A program made the translations under genes and the position numbers. Below the pieces are notes generated by a model. It had not been told where the DNA came from and made no database searches. It worked only from the letters and a program-made list of their open reading frames with translations. Positions 53,689 to 62,178 of a DNA stretch of 64,000 nucleotides are shown here, piece after piece. Position 1 is the stretch's first letter, and every line of letters starts with the position of its first letter. This DNA comes from Duffyella gerundensis (lineage in GTDB: Bacteria; Pseudomonadota; Gammaproteobacteria; Enterobacterales; Enterobacteriaceae), in contig NZ_LN907827.1 in assembly GCF_001517405.1 (NCBI RefSeq), positions 2,858,587 through 2,922,586 of the forward strand. Direction: 5' to 3'.

Positions 53689-54543
53689 ATGAAAATCCCA
53701 AACAGAATCCAACCGCTGGTCGATGATGGCCTAATCGACGACGTCATCCAACGCCTGAAAAGCGGTAAAGAAGCAGACGTTTACACCGTGTTATGCGGTG
53801 ACAAAATCCAGTGCGCCAAAGTCTATAAAGAAGCCACCCAGCGTAGCTTTAAGCAGGCCGTGCAGTATCAGGAAGGCCGTAAGGTGCGTAACTCGCGCAA
53901 CAGTCGCGCCATGCAAAAAGGTTCTAAATTCGGCCGCAAGCAGCAGGAAGAGTCCTGGCAGATGGCGGAAGTAGAGGCCCTGTTTCGTCTGGCCGATGCC
54001 GGCGTGCGCGTGCCGCAGCCTTACATGTGTATTGATGGCGTGTTGCTGATGGAGTTGGTCACCGATGCGGAAGGCGGCGTTGCACCTCGCCTGAGCGACG
54101 TGACCCTGAGCGAAGAGACCGCCCTTGCCGACTTCGACACCATGATCCGTAACATCGTGCGCATGCTGTGCGCCGGCCTGGTGCACGGCGATTTGTCGGA
54201 GTTCAACGTGTTACTCGATGCGCAGGGGCCGGTCATTATCGACCTGCCGCAGGCAGTGGATGCCGCGGCCAACAATCACGCTCAATCGATGTTTGAACGC
54301 GATGTTAATAATATCACCGCCTACTACGGTCAGTTCGCGCCGCAGCTGCTGACAACGCGCTATGCCAAAGAGATTTGGCTGCTGTACGAAGATGGCAAGT
54401 TGACCCCGGAAACCGTGCTCACTGGCACGTTTACTGAGCAGGAGCACAAGGTGGATATGGATTCCCTGATGGATGAAATTATCACCGCAGAAGATGAGTA
54501 TTATGAACGTCAGCGGGCAAACCGAGAGCGCGACGAGCAGTAA
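53689..54543 (+). CDS. RIO1-like atypical serine kinase
   Basis: 284 aa. RIO kinase features: K44 in CAKVYK, the catalytic loop HGDLSEFNVLL with D168 and N173, and metal-binding D185 in IIDLPQAVD. Bacterial RIO-type kinases occur sporadically in Gammaproteobacteria with poorly known roles. It stands alone with its own strong terminator and faces the ESX-like operon. Its C-terminus is acidic (DEYYERQRANRERDEQ). A role in the adjacent system is only a possibility. Confidence 0.85.
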   Translation: MKIPNRIQPLVDDGLIDDVIQRLKSGKEADVYTVLCGDKIQCAKVYKEATQRSFKQAVQYQEGRKVRNSRNSRAMQKGSKFGRKQQEESWQMAEVEALFRLADAGVRVPQPYMCIDGVLLMELVTDAEGGVAPRLSDVTLSEETALADFDTMIRNIVRMLCAGLVHGDLSEFNVLLDAQGPVIIDLPQAVDAAANNHAQSMFERDVNNITAYYGQFAPQLLTTRYAKEIWLLYEDGKLTPETVLTGTFTEQEHKVDMDSLMDEIITAEDEYYERQRANRERDEQ

Positions 54544-54567
54544 TCCGCCGCTGTGCCCTGCCCGACA

Positions 54568-54607
54568 AATAAAGCCCGCCCGGCATCAGCGCCTGGCGGG
54601 CTTTATT
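54568..54607. terminator. Bidirectional terminator between kinase and ESX-like operon
   Basis: Perfect 13-bp stem 54568-54580/54595-54607 with a 14-base loop, A- and T-rich ends, 24 bases past the kinase stop and just downstream of the minus-strand operon. Confidence 0.88.
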
Positions 54608-54638
54608 GTTGCTGTCGACCACGTTGCTCACACAGCGC

Positions 54639-55571
54639 TTATCGCCAGTTCACCTTCTCCGCGGCCTGTTCTGCCAGCGGAAGCAGGATACCCTGGTTAT
54701 GCACGGCAAAGGTCACCAGCTGAGCCATCTCTTCACCCTGCTGCTGGGCCAGCGCGCTGGAAAATGCCTGATAGTGTGGGCTGGAGGTCAGAACACTCTC
54801 TTTGTCGGCAATGCTGTGATACAGAATGAAACCTGCAATCAGCGTCACGCCCAGTGAGGCGAGGCGAATGGTGCGCTCCTGACGTGGTAGCAATGCCGCC
54901 AGCATGCGGCCCACAATCAGGATCACGGCCAGCGCGTTCAGCAGAATTAAAATACCGCCCACCACAATCGTCAGACCGGCGCTGTAAATCACCGTCATCA
55001 ACAGCGTTTTCATGTCCCGATCGGCTTTTAGCGGCCTGGCTTTCAGCGGCGTCAGCACACCGCTCGCCAGCTGCACATTTTTTAACGCCATCAGCTCGCC
55101 GGGTTCGACAGCCTCAGGCTGCACGCCAAACAGCTTCGCCAGCTGCGGCGTTTTTTTATCCACCAGCAGTTTGTTCAGTCCCAGCACGCTATTTTTTTGC
55201 GCCACCGGCATCGCCGCCACGGCATCAGCCAGCGTAGTGAGCATCCAACTTTTCGAGGCCCAGGCGCCGCCCGCTGCCAGCGTGAGCATCAGCAAAACCA
55301 CCGCGAGGCTGTTTGCCCGGATACGCTTTAGCAGCGGCTCAAGCACCAGCACCGCCAACAGCAGCGCGATGCCAAGGCTGGCCATCAGCCAGAAGAGAAA
55401 CGGCGTCGCGCGAAAAATATCAATGTCCCTTGCGGCCCAGAGCACGCAGAGGGAAAACAGCAGATAAAGCCCGACCGCCAGTAACAGCGCCAGGTTAAGC
55501 GACAGCGCGGTATAAGAGCGTGTGACGGGCGGCGAGGCAATTTGCTCGCCAAGCGGTGAAAGCGTGGTCAT
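54639..55571 (-). CDS. Five-helix membrane protein of ESX-like operon
   Basis: 310 aa, family not recognised. Five predicted TM helices at about 22-46, 57-79, 88-107, 190-221 and 236-253. The loop between helices 3 and 4 (about 108-188) is soluble, with Q/V/L-rich sequence, and a C-terminal soluble tail follows. Last gene of the operon, 39 bases after the previous stop. It could be the membrane platform or channel of the module, paired with the tail-anchored protein at the other end. Function is inferred only from context. Confidence 0.7.
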   Translation of the reverse strand: MTTLSPLGEQIASPPVTRSYTALSLNLALLLAVGLYLLFSLCVLWAARDIDIFRATPFLFWLMASLGIALLLAVLVLEPLLKRIRANSLAVVLLMLTLAAGGAWASKSWMLTTLADAVAAMPVAQKNSVLGLNKLLVDKKTPQLAKLFGVQPEAVEPGELMALKNVQLASGVLTPLKARPLKADRDMKTLLMTVIYSAGLTIVVGGILILLNALAVILIVGRMLAALLPRQERTIRLASLGVTLIAGFILYHSIADKESVLTSSPHYQAFSSALAQQQGEEMAQLVTFAVHNQGILLPLAEQAAEKVNWR

Positions 55572-55610
55572 GTGAATTCCATTTACGACGTATAAAAAAA
55601 GCCTGAGCGA

Positions 55611-56045
55611 TCAGATCGGCGGCGTGCCCAGCGAGCCAAGCAGCTGCTCGGCATCACTGATGCTGTATTGCGCATTGTGTATCGACATCGTGGCGCGTTC
55701 GGCAAAATCGGTAGCACGCTGCTGAAGCAGCAGTGATTCACCGGTAACTTCCTCCAGTGAATGCATACGCATGCGCGCCTGCGTCAAATGCTCATCACCG
55801 ATTCTGATCGCCTGTTGCACGGTGTGCAGATGGAGCCGCGCCCGTTTGAGAATATCGGTGGCCTGATAAGAGACCTCGTTCAGGCCGGACTGATGCGTTT
55901 TTTGAAACTCCACCGATCGGGCGTCGTCCCAGCGGCGCAGCATCGCCTGGGTTTCATCGTGATAATGATTGATCTGATGAGCAAACAGCAGCGTCTGCTC
56001 TTCAACCAGGTTATAAATCGCCTGTATTTGCAGGGGTGCGTCCAT
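55611..56045 (-). CDS. Helical ESX/WXG-like protein (144 aa)
   Basis: 144 aa, almost all helix. RRWDDARSVEFQKTHQS (around residues 37-53) resembles the W-x-D/S-x-x-F turn of WXG100-superfamily hairpins, though the glycine is missing, so the assignment is tentative. Its start shares one base with the stop of the coiled-coil gene (TAATG), giving coupled translation. No signal peptide, no TM. Confidence 0.6.
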   Translation of the reverse strand: MDAPLQIQAIYNLVEEQTLLFAHQINHYHDETQAMLRRWDDARSVEFQKTHQSGLNEVSYQATDILKRARLHLHTVQQAIRIGDEHLTQARMRMHSLEEVTGESLLLQQRATDFAERATMSIHNAQYSISDAEQLLGSLGTPPI

Positions 56046-57043
56046 TACAGGCCCTCTTTGCTGTTGATCTGGCGCAGGGCTTCAAAAGCGTCACCCAGCT
56101 CTTCACGCGCCTGCCACTGGCGACGTTGATACTCTTCCAGTGCCCTGGCAAATGCCGCGTGATCCTGCAACGCATCCGCGACATCTTCCTCGGCCAGCGC
56201 AGTCTGCTGGCTGGCGATGTTATGCTGGCTCTGCATGTCCTGCGCCAGTCGAACGCCGCTTTCAGCCTGCTGCCACGCTTCGTCGGCCCACTGTCTGGCT
56301 TCGCTGGCGCTGTTGCTCGCCTGGCTGGCACGATCGCGCGCCTGCTGCGCATACACCAACGCCTCTTCGGTTTTCGCGACGCCATTTTCACAACTTTGCT
56401 GTTTAATGAACGCGGCGTTGAGCTGATCGATCGCCTGCTGCAGTTCAAATTCACACTGATTGAGGTGACGGCGTGCAGAGTCGAGATGATGCCGCGCGTT
56501 GGTGACGCGCGACGCATCAGAACTGCAGTTGGGTCGCTGGCGCTCGCCCTTGGAATTGGTGGTCCACGAGTTCATACAGCTGTTATAGGCGTTTTGCGCA
56601 TGGGCCAAATCGTTAGCGGCCTGCTGAGCGCGGGTTTGCGCCGAAGAGACCTCGCTGGCGGCCTGCAGTTTCGCCGCCTGACAACGATTAACCAGCTGCA
56701 CGGCACGTTGCAGTGCATCGCGCCACTCTGCGGCGGCATTCACGCTGCGTTGATAAACCTTCGCCGCGTGCTGATGGGCGCGGTTAGCCTGATCCTGCGT
56801 GTCGGCGGCCAGTTCGCACATGGCCTGGCTTTTCTCACGTACCCGGTTCAGATGATCGGTGGCATCGTCGATCTGGCTGCTGACCAGCGCCACCACCTCT
56901 CTGAAATCGGCGACCACGTTATCCGCGCGTTGAAACTGCGCGTTGTTTTCCTGATGCACCACATTGAAATTGCGGCTCCAGTCCATTAACTCCTGTTCAA
57001 TCTGGTCGATCAGGAACTGGGCTTCACGCGGGGTTTGTGTCAT
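56045..57043 (-). CDS. 332-aa cysteine-containing coiled-coil protein
   Basis: 332 aa, A/Q/E-rich and continuously helical, with long coiled-coil segments. Six cysteines (76, 121, 156, 173, 197, 218) include C156-C173, which flank a central loop (SWTTNSKGERQRP) and could form a disulfide. No signal peptide or TM. No family recognised; it may be a substrate or a structural spacer of the secretion-like module. It starts 4 bases after the WXG gene. Confidence 0.6.
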   Translation of the reverse strand: MTQTPREAQFLIDQIEQELMDWSRNFNVVHQENNAQFQRADNVVADFREVVALVSSQIDDATDHLNRVREKSQAMCELAADTQDQANRAHQHAAKVYQRSVNAAAEWRDALQRAVQLVNRCQAAKLQAASEVSSAQTRAQQAANDLAHAQNAYNSCMNSWTTNSKGERQRPNCSSDASRVTNARHHLDSARRHLNQCEFELQQAIDQLNAAFIKQQSCENGVAKTEEALVYAQQARDRASQASNSASEARQWADEAWQQAESGVRLAQDMQSQHNIASQQTALAEEDVADALQDHAAFARALEEYQRRQWQAREELGDAFEALRQINSKEGL

Positions 57044-57047
57044 TCAG

Positions 57048-57317
57048 TTAGCCCTCTGAGTTGAAGTGAGCACGCAGATTTTCCAGCGCGACGTCAAGCT
57101 GCGGCAACATCCGCTGTAGCCGCTCAGCCTGGCTGTCAAACCGGCTCAGGGCACGATGAAACGCCTGATGAAAAGCGTCGGCACCCTCGCCTTGCCAGTT
57201 CTCACGCAGCCGATACCATGAAGCGGTCAGGCTTGCGCGCCGGCTTTCAACCTCCTGTAGCTGGCGCGCAATATCGTCACGATAGCGCTGTAAATGTTCA
57301 GCAAGCGACAATGACAT
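57048..57317 (-). CDS. WXG100-like protein (89 aa)
   Basis: 89 aa with the hallmark of the ESAT-6/WXG100 superfamily: two helices with W41-Q-G43 at the turn (LRENWQGEGADAFHQAFHRAL), an aromatic before it (W34), and a C-terminal helix (QAERLQRMLPQLDVALENLRAHF) of the usual spacing. Length and pattern fit a secreted ESX-type subunit. Start overlaps the previous stop by one base (TGATG). No signal peptide, as expected for type VII substrates. WXG100 proteins are mainly from Gram-positive and mycobacterial ESX systems, so presence in an enterobacterium is unusual. Confidence 0.78.
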   Translation of the reverse strand: MSLSLAEHLQRYRDDIARQLQEVESRRASLTASWYRLRENWQGEGADAFHQAFHRALSRFDSQAERLQRMLPQLDVALENLRAHFNSEG

Positions 57318-57565
57318 CAGCCGTTACCTCGCAGATAGCGCGCCAGCTGCTGCAGCTTGCGGGCAATGTGATCTTCAAATACCGGCGCATCGGTTTTCAG
57401 ATAGGCATCGTTCTCCGCCATCACCGTTTCCAGCATCACCGCGATGGCCTGATGATCGGCATCGCGCCACAGCGCATCCAGCAGCACGTAGCCCTCTTTC
57501 AGGCTACGCTGCTGGATCGACAGCGCCTGATGAAACCCTTCCAGCTCACGCTGGAAGTGGCGCAT
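57317..57565 (-). CDS. Divergent ESX-like partner protein (82 aa)
   Basis: 82 aa from the ATG at 57565, 13 bases after the ATPase stop. Helical, with LLDALWRDADHQAIAVMLE at the position of the WXG turn (W-R-D instead of W-x-G). It lies directly before and is coupled to the WXG-like gene, suggesting a heterodimer, as in ESX pairs. A longer reading to 57652 would overlap the ATPase in another frame and is rejected. Confidence 0.6.
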   Translation of the reverse strand: MRHFQRELEGFHQALSIQQRSLKEGYVLLDALWRDADHQAIAVMLETVMAENDAYLKTDAPVFEDHIARKLQQLARYLRGNG

Positions 57566-57578
57566 CAAGGGGTAGCTC

Positions 57579-60374
57579 TCATTCAGTGACAACGGTAGCT
57601 TCTCCAAACGCGGTGGCCAGCAGCACTTGCAGCTGCTCGCGAGTCTGTTCACGGCTGATGTCGTGATCGAAGGCGTAACTGCTGAACAGGTTGCGCGCGC
57701 GCTCGCCTTTCACCAGGTCAACGTACATCGCCGCCAGTGGGTGCTCAGTCATCTCTTCAATTTGCGTGGCCGCTAATGATGAGAACAGCGTCATAGAATC
57801 ATCGGCGCTAAGCTGCTGCACCACGCGATGAATAAAGTCACGACCGTCGCGCGAAGGATTCATAAAGCTTTGCAGCGCAGTCACCGATTCCGCTGAGACG
57901 ATCACGTGCCGCGACCGATCGCTGCCGCGACGAACCAGATCGCGCCAGGTGGCCCACAGGCCGCTTTCCGGCGCACCATAAGGATCGTAGCCGTCAACCA
58001 GCGCATCGATGCGATCGGGCTCACAGAGAATTAACAGCCCCTGGCGGCTGTGCGCGGTGTCAGCAAACGCGGTCAGCGCCGCTTCGGCCTGCGAGGCATC
58101 GGCCAGCGTCACCTGCGCGCCGAGGCTTCGCAGATATTCTGCCGCCGTGTTGACGATACCGCCGCCCGGCAGGTAGGGATCCAGCGCATCGATCACCGTT
58201 AGATCCAGCTCCTGCGGCGCAACGGTAGCGGGCAAGCCCACCAGCATATTTGCCAGCATGGTCGCGCGCAGCTCGGTGCGCGAGCCCACCATCAGCATGT
58301 TTTGTCCGCGCCCGCGGCGCAGCGTGCACAGCGCATGTGAACGCACGTCGAAGTTACGTCCCAGCCAGAGCCCGATCGGCTTGCCGGATGGCGTCCACAT
58401 CCGCTCCTCAAAACCGCCATCACGCAGCGGCAGCGCGGCGATGCGCTGCAACTCCTCGGCTGACGGTGGCGCAACGCGGTGCTGCATCACAAAAGCGTTA
58501 TCGGCCAGCGTACTGGCCATGGTGCCATCCAGCATGATCGGACGTGACGCCTGCGGACCCACGTGGCTGACAATGCTCTCAATCACGCTCTCCAGCGTCG
58601 GCTGATCGCCATTTGCGCCCGCATAATCATCGCGACGCGCCAGCCGCGCCACGGCACCACGGTGGTTATCACCATCGCGGCCTGACTGCGCGTTGATCAC
58701 CAGTTCGCCCGAGGCGGCCAAATCGCGAATCAGGCGCTTGCCTTCGGTACCAAAGGCGGAAATCGTCTGGATATAATCCTGCGCCAGCGACAGCGAGGCG
58801 CGCAGGTGTATTTCATTGAAGTTGCTGCTGCGCATGCCTTCAACATCAAAGCGTTGCGCGCAAAGCAGCAGGTGCGTGCCCGCCGCTCGGCCCATGCGCA
58901 AAATCGGTCCCAGTTCATCCATACCGGCGGCGGCATCGCCTTCAAAGATCAGCTGATACTCATCGATAATCAGCAGCATGCGCGGCAAAACCTTACCGGT
59001 TTTACTGCGCCAGGCGGCCAAGTTGTTAACGTTCTCATCTTTGAACAGTTCATAGCGCCGTTTCATCTCGGCATGGAAATCAGCGAGGATCTTACGGGCA
59101 ATCGCCGGACGCGTACGCAACGACACCACTTCAGCGTGCGGCAGATCTTTATAAACTTTAAACTCCACGCCGTGCTTGGCATCGAGCAGATAGAGCTTTA
59201 ATTCCTCAGGCGAATAACGGCTGGTGAGGCCGGAGATAATCACGTGCAGCAGATGCGATTTGCCCGAGCCGACCTGCCCGGCAATCACGCCGTGCGCCAC
59301 TTCACCCGATGAATGGTGTTTACCAAACAGAATATTCAGCCGCTCGCCAACCGGCGTTTCAATACGCTCGGCTGAGCTGGCGCTCATCATTTTTTCAAGC
59401 GGCGCCAGCGCGTTAAAGCTGTTGCTGCTCTGCAGACGCTGATGGGTTTCAGCCTGATCCAGCAGCCGCTCAATCACCTCATGCGTAGCAAAATCTGTAA
59501 TCTGCAGGCCCTTTTCGGCACGGCAATCGATCACCACGGCGTTCTCAAACGCTTTCATGTCGAAATCGCGCGGCAACGGCGACGACGTGTTGTATTCGAG
59601 GATCAAATGACGGCCAGCTCGCGGGCCCGATACGCCAATGCGCGTCAGCAATTCCAGCGCACGCGGTTCGCGCTCGTAAGCGGAAGGGAAATCCACCACC
59701 GCGATGATTTCAAACGATTCACCGGAACGCGCCTCTTTAGTGAGATCCAGAAAACGCCCCGCGCCGCCAACAACGCGCTGATTAATGCGCTGAATATCCT
59801 GCGTAATGGTGGTCAGCGTTTCGCCGATGCTGCTGCCCGCTTTGCGCGTGCGCGGCAGGTTGGCTTCGAACGGAAAAGTGGCGCCCAAACCTTTGGGATC
59901 GAACAGCGTAAAGGTGCTGCTGCCGGGCAGCAGCGTGGCGGTACGCAGCACAATGTCACGCTGCAACGCACGCGATCGATCCAGACTGCTGTCGTCGGTC
60001 AGCAGAATAATGGCGCCCTCGGCGCGCAATAAAGGCTGATAAACGGGACGACATGCCATGCGCCGATCCGGCATGGGAATCGGCAACTGACCAAACAGAT
60101 AATATTCCAGCGGCGTCGGATCGCCATCGGCCTCAAAGCTCTGCCAGAAATCACTCTGCCATGGCGCGCGCAGCGGCGCCGGAATGAGAGCATAAAGTTC
60201 GTTAACGCGCGCTTCTTCAGCGGTAAAGCGCTGCTGCAACTCAGCGGGCAACAGCGGCACCGCGCCCTGTAAATAGCCAAGCTGCTGACGAATAGTCTCT
60301 TCAAGGGTATGAACGGTCTGCGTGGTTTTAGTGAGTTCCGCGCGAAGCGTGGCGGAAGCGGGCGTTGAGTTCAT
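57579..60374 (-). CDS. Three-module FtsK/SpoIIIE-type ATPase, EccC/EssC-like
   Basis: 931 aa, soluble (no TM, no signal). Three FtsK-like modules: module 1 (about 110-265) has a degenerate Walker A (LTDDSSLDRS) but keeps FDPKGLG; module 2 (about 345-570) is intact, with Walker A GQVGSGKS at 366-373, LLDAKHG, Walker B LLIIDEYQ at 467-474, and MGRAAGTHLLLCAQR; module 3 (about 670-850) is degenerate (VGSRTELRATM and LLILCEPDR). Three tandem ATPase modules are the layout of EccC/EssC in type VII secretion. The N-terminal TM anchor of those proteins is missing and may be replaced by the tail-anchored 115-aa partner. Second gene of the operon. Confidence 0.8.
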   Translation of the reverse strand: MNSTPASATLRAELTKTTQTVHTLEETIRQQLGYLQGAVPLLPAELQQRFTAEEARVNELYALIPAPLRAPWQSDFWQSFEADGDPTPLEYYLFGQLPIPMPDRRMACRPVYQPLLRAEGAIILLTDDSSLDRSRALQRDIVLRTATLLPGSSTFTLFDPKGLGATFPFEANLPRTRKAGSSIGETLTTITQDIQRINQRVVGGAGRFLDLTKEARSGESFEIIAVVDFPSAYEREPRALELLTRIGVSGPRAGRHLILEYNTSSPLPRDFDMKAFENAVVIDCRAEKGLQITDFATHEVIERLLDQAETHQRLQSSNSFNALAPLEKMMSASSAERIETPVGERLNILFGKHHSSGEVAHGVIAGQVGSGKSHLLHVIISGLTSRYSPEELKLYLLDAKHGVEFKVYKDLPHAEVVSLRTRPAIARKILADFHAEMKRRYELFKDENVNNLAAWRSKTGKVLPRMLLIIDEYQLIFEGDAAAGMDELGPILRMGRAAGTHLLLCAQRFDVEGMRSSNFNEIHLRASLSLAQDYIQTISAFGTEGKRLIRDLAASGELVINAQSGRDGDNHRGAVARLARRDDYAGANGDQPTLESVIESIVSHVGPQASRPIMLDGTMASTLADNAFVMQHRVAPPSAEELQRIAALPLRDGGFEERMWTPSGKPIGLWLGRNFDVRSHALCTLRRGRGQNMLMVGSRTELRATMLANMLVGLPATVAPQELDLTVIDALDPYLPGGGIVNTAAEYLRSLGAQVTLADASQAEAALTAFADTAHSRQGLLILCEPDRIDALVDGYDPYGAPESGLWATWRDLVRRGSDRSRHVIVSAESVTALQSFMNPSRDGRDFIHRVVQQLSADDSMTLFSSLAATQIEEMTEHPLAAMYVDLVKGERARNLFSSYAFDHDISREQTREQLQVLLATAFGEATVVTE

Positions 60375-60387
60375 CAGTTTTTCCCAA

Positions 60388-60735
60388 TCAGAAGAGGACG
60401 TATAAAATCCACAGAGCGATCACGGCGAGCACGATCATTTTAGTTTTCTTATGACGCTCAGCTTTTTCAGCTTTTGCCACGTTATCGACCAGCTGATGAT
60501 AACGATCCTGTTCGACACGCAGCTGTTTCCCCAGCTGGTCCAGCGTATCGATTGAGCGGGAAATGGCAGTGAAATCGAGCTGTTCAACCGGTTGTGCTGG
60601 CGCACCCGCCCGGAATTTATCGAACTCTTTGGTCAGTCGCTCGGTAGCGTGTGTGGCGTGTTGATACGCTGCTTGTGTCGCCAGCTCATCGTGCCAGGCC
60701 TCACTAAATTCTTTAACCAGTTGCGCTTGTTGCAT
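60388..60735 (-). CDS. Tail-anchored small membrane protein, first gene of ESX-like operon
   Basis: 115 aa. Soluble helical N-terminal part (about 1-90) with DQLGKQLRVEQDRYHQLVDNVAKAE, then a basic stop (KKTK) and one C-terminal TM helix (about 96-115, MIVLAVIALWILYVLF), a tail-anchor topology with the bulk cytoplasmic. It could dock the ATPase to the membrane. Family unknown. A promoter lies about 150 bases upstream, and the ATPase starts 13 bases downstream. Confidence 0.65.
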   Translation of the reverse strand: MQQAQLVKEFSEAWHDELATQAAYQHATHATERLTKEFDKFRAGAPAQPVEQLDFTAISRSIDTLDQLGKQLRVEQDRYHQLVDNVAKAEKAERHKKTKMIVLAVIALWILYVLF

Positions 60736-61066
60736 TGCTTAGATCCCTGTTCTGCAAAGAGAAAATATCCACTTTCTGATAACGCGATTGTGCCCGCCGG
60801 TGAGGCGTTACGACGCAGAGATACCGATGAAACAGCAGGAACAAAGCCGCAACAGGCTGTATGTCTGAAACGTAAGGAACTGTTAAATTTTGCGAATTAC
60901 TGTCAGTAGCGTCAAGACATTATTATCACTTATGCGACTGTATCGCGAGGGCATGACAGAATAACGCTCGCGCACAGCCCTGCCAGACATGTCTCAACGT
61001 CGCGGCTGCATGCCGTTGTTCTCCCAAGGTTAGCAAGCCATCCTTTTCATCTTATCAGGAGCCACC
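60736..61066. other. Intergenic region upstream of ESX-like operon
   Basis: About 330 bases, divergent between the operon and the DUF1348 gene. It holds the operon promoter (listed separately) and a 150-base leader; nothing else recognised. Confidence 0.4.
60887..60915 (-). promoter_or_regulatory. Sigma70-type promoter of ESX-like operon
   Basis: TTGACG at 60915-60910, 17-base spacer, CAAAAT at 60892-60887 on the minus strand. Predicts a leader of about 145 bases before the first gene. No operator recognised. Confidence 0.5.
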
Positions 61067-61546
61067 ATGACCGATAACGTCACGCCACGCCCGCCGCTGC
61101 CGCCGTTTAGTCGCCAGAGTGCGGCAGAAAAAGTTCGCCTGGCCGAAGATGGCTGGAACTCCCGCGATGCGGGCAAGGTCGCGCTGGCCTACAGCCTGGA
61201 TACCCGCTGGCGCAATCGCGCCGAGTTTGTCGCCAGCCGCGCAGAAGCTGAAGCCTTCCTGACGCGCAAATGGCATAAAGAGCTCGATTACCGGCTCATC
61301 AAAGAGCTATGGGCGTTTGACAGCCACCGTATCGCGGTGCGCTATGCCTATGAATGGCGTGACGATGCGGGGAACTGGTTTCGGTCCTACGGCAATGAGA
61401 ACTGGGAATTCAACGACGAGGGTCTGATGACGCATCGCTATGCCAGCATCAATGACCTGCCGATCCGCGAACAGGATCGCCTGTTCCACTGGCCGCAGGG
61501 CCGTCGGCCGGACGATCATCCGACGCTGAGCGAGCTGGGGCTGTAA
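61067..61546 (+). CDS. DUF1348 / NTF2-like family protein
   Basis: 159 aa with CAGGAG upstream. The sequence [37 protein letters not shown] and [25 protein letters not shown] is typical of DUF1348, a nuclear-transport-factor-2-like fold of unknown role widespread in bacteria. Divergent from the ESX-like operon; no evidence of linked function. Confidence 0.85.
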   Translation: MTDNVTPRPPLPPFSRQSAAEKVRLAEDGWNSRDAGKVALAYSLDTRWRNRAEFVASRAEAEAFLTRKWHKELDYRLIKELWAFDSHRIAVRYAYEWRDDAGNWFRSYGNENWEFNDEGLMTHRYASINDLPIREQDRLFHWPQGRRPDDHPTLSELGL

Positions 61547-61627
61547 CCTCGGCGCGGGCTGCCCGCGCATCGCCATTGGGTTTGATAGCGGTATAATGCG
61601 CAGACGACTGATAATAAGGAGCGAAAC

Positions 61628-62173
61628 ATGTCAGTGAATTTACGGCCGCTGGAGCGGGAAGATTTGCATTTTGTCCATCAGCTCGATAACAACGCCAGCG
61701 TGATGCGCTACTGGTTTGAAGAGCCTTACGAGGCGTTTGTTGAACTCTCCGACCTCTATAACAAGCATATTCACGATCAGAGCGAACGCCGTTTTGTGGT
61801 GGAGCATGATGGCTTTAAGGTCGGGCTGGTCGAGCTGGTGGAAATCAACCACATTCACCGCCGCGCGGAATTTCAGATCATCATCGATCCTACGCATCAG
61901 GGCAAAGGGCTGGCGAGCAAGGCGGCGAGGCTGGCGATGGAGTACGGTTTTTCAGTGCTGAATCTGTATAAGCTTTACCTGATTGTCGATCAGGAAAATG
62001 AAAAAGCGATCCACATTTATACCAAGCTGGGATTTGAGATCGAAGGCGTGCTGAAGCATGAGTTTTTTATCAACGGCGAATACCGCAATACCATTCGCAT
62101 GTGCATTTTTCAGCAGCAGTATCTGGAGAAGCATAAAATGCCCGGCGCGATGGTGAAACCCACCGCGCAATAA
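61628..62173 (+). CDS. speG: Spermidine N1-acetyltransferase
   Basis: GNAT-fold enzyme that acetylates spermidine and spermine. 181 aa (E. coli 186). [40 protein letters not shown] and the acetyl-CoA loop [19 protein letters not shown] are present. Ends 5 bases before the convergent lipoprotein gene. Confidence 0.96.
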   Translation: MSVNLRPLEREDLHFVHQLDNNASVMRYWFEEPYEAFVELSDLYNKHIHDQSERRFVVEHDGFKVGLVELVEINHIHRRAEFQIIIDPTHQGKGLASKAARLAMEYGFSVLNLYKLYLIVDQENEKAIHIYTKLGFEIEGVLKHEFFINGEYRNTIRMCIFQQQYLEKHKMPGAMVKPTAQ

Positions 62174-62178
62174 CGGGC

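Noticed and set aside
56036..56989. 317-codon plus-strand open frame opposite the coiled-coil gene
   Set aside because: Long only because the minus-strand gene is A/Q-rich; no start signal, and the minus-strand chain of overlapping genes is far better supported.
57317..57652. Extended 111-codon version of the 82-aa ESX-like partner
   Set aside because: The additional 29 residues overlap the ATPase end in another frame and are cysteine/proline-rich, unlike the helical remainder.
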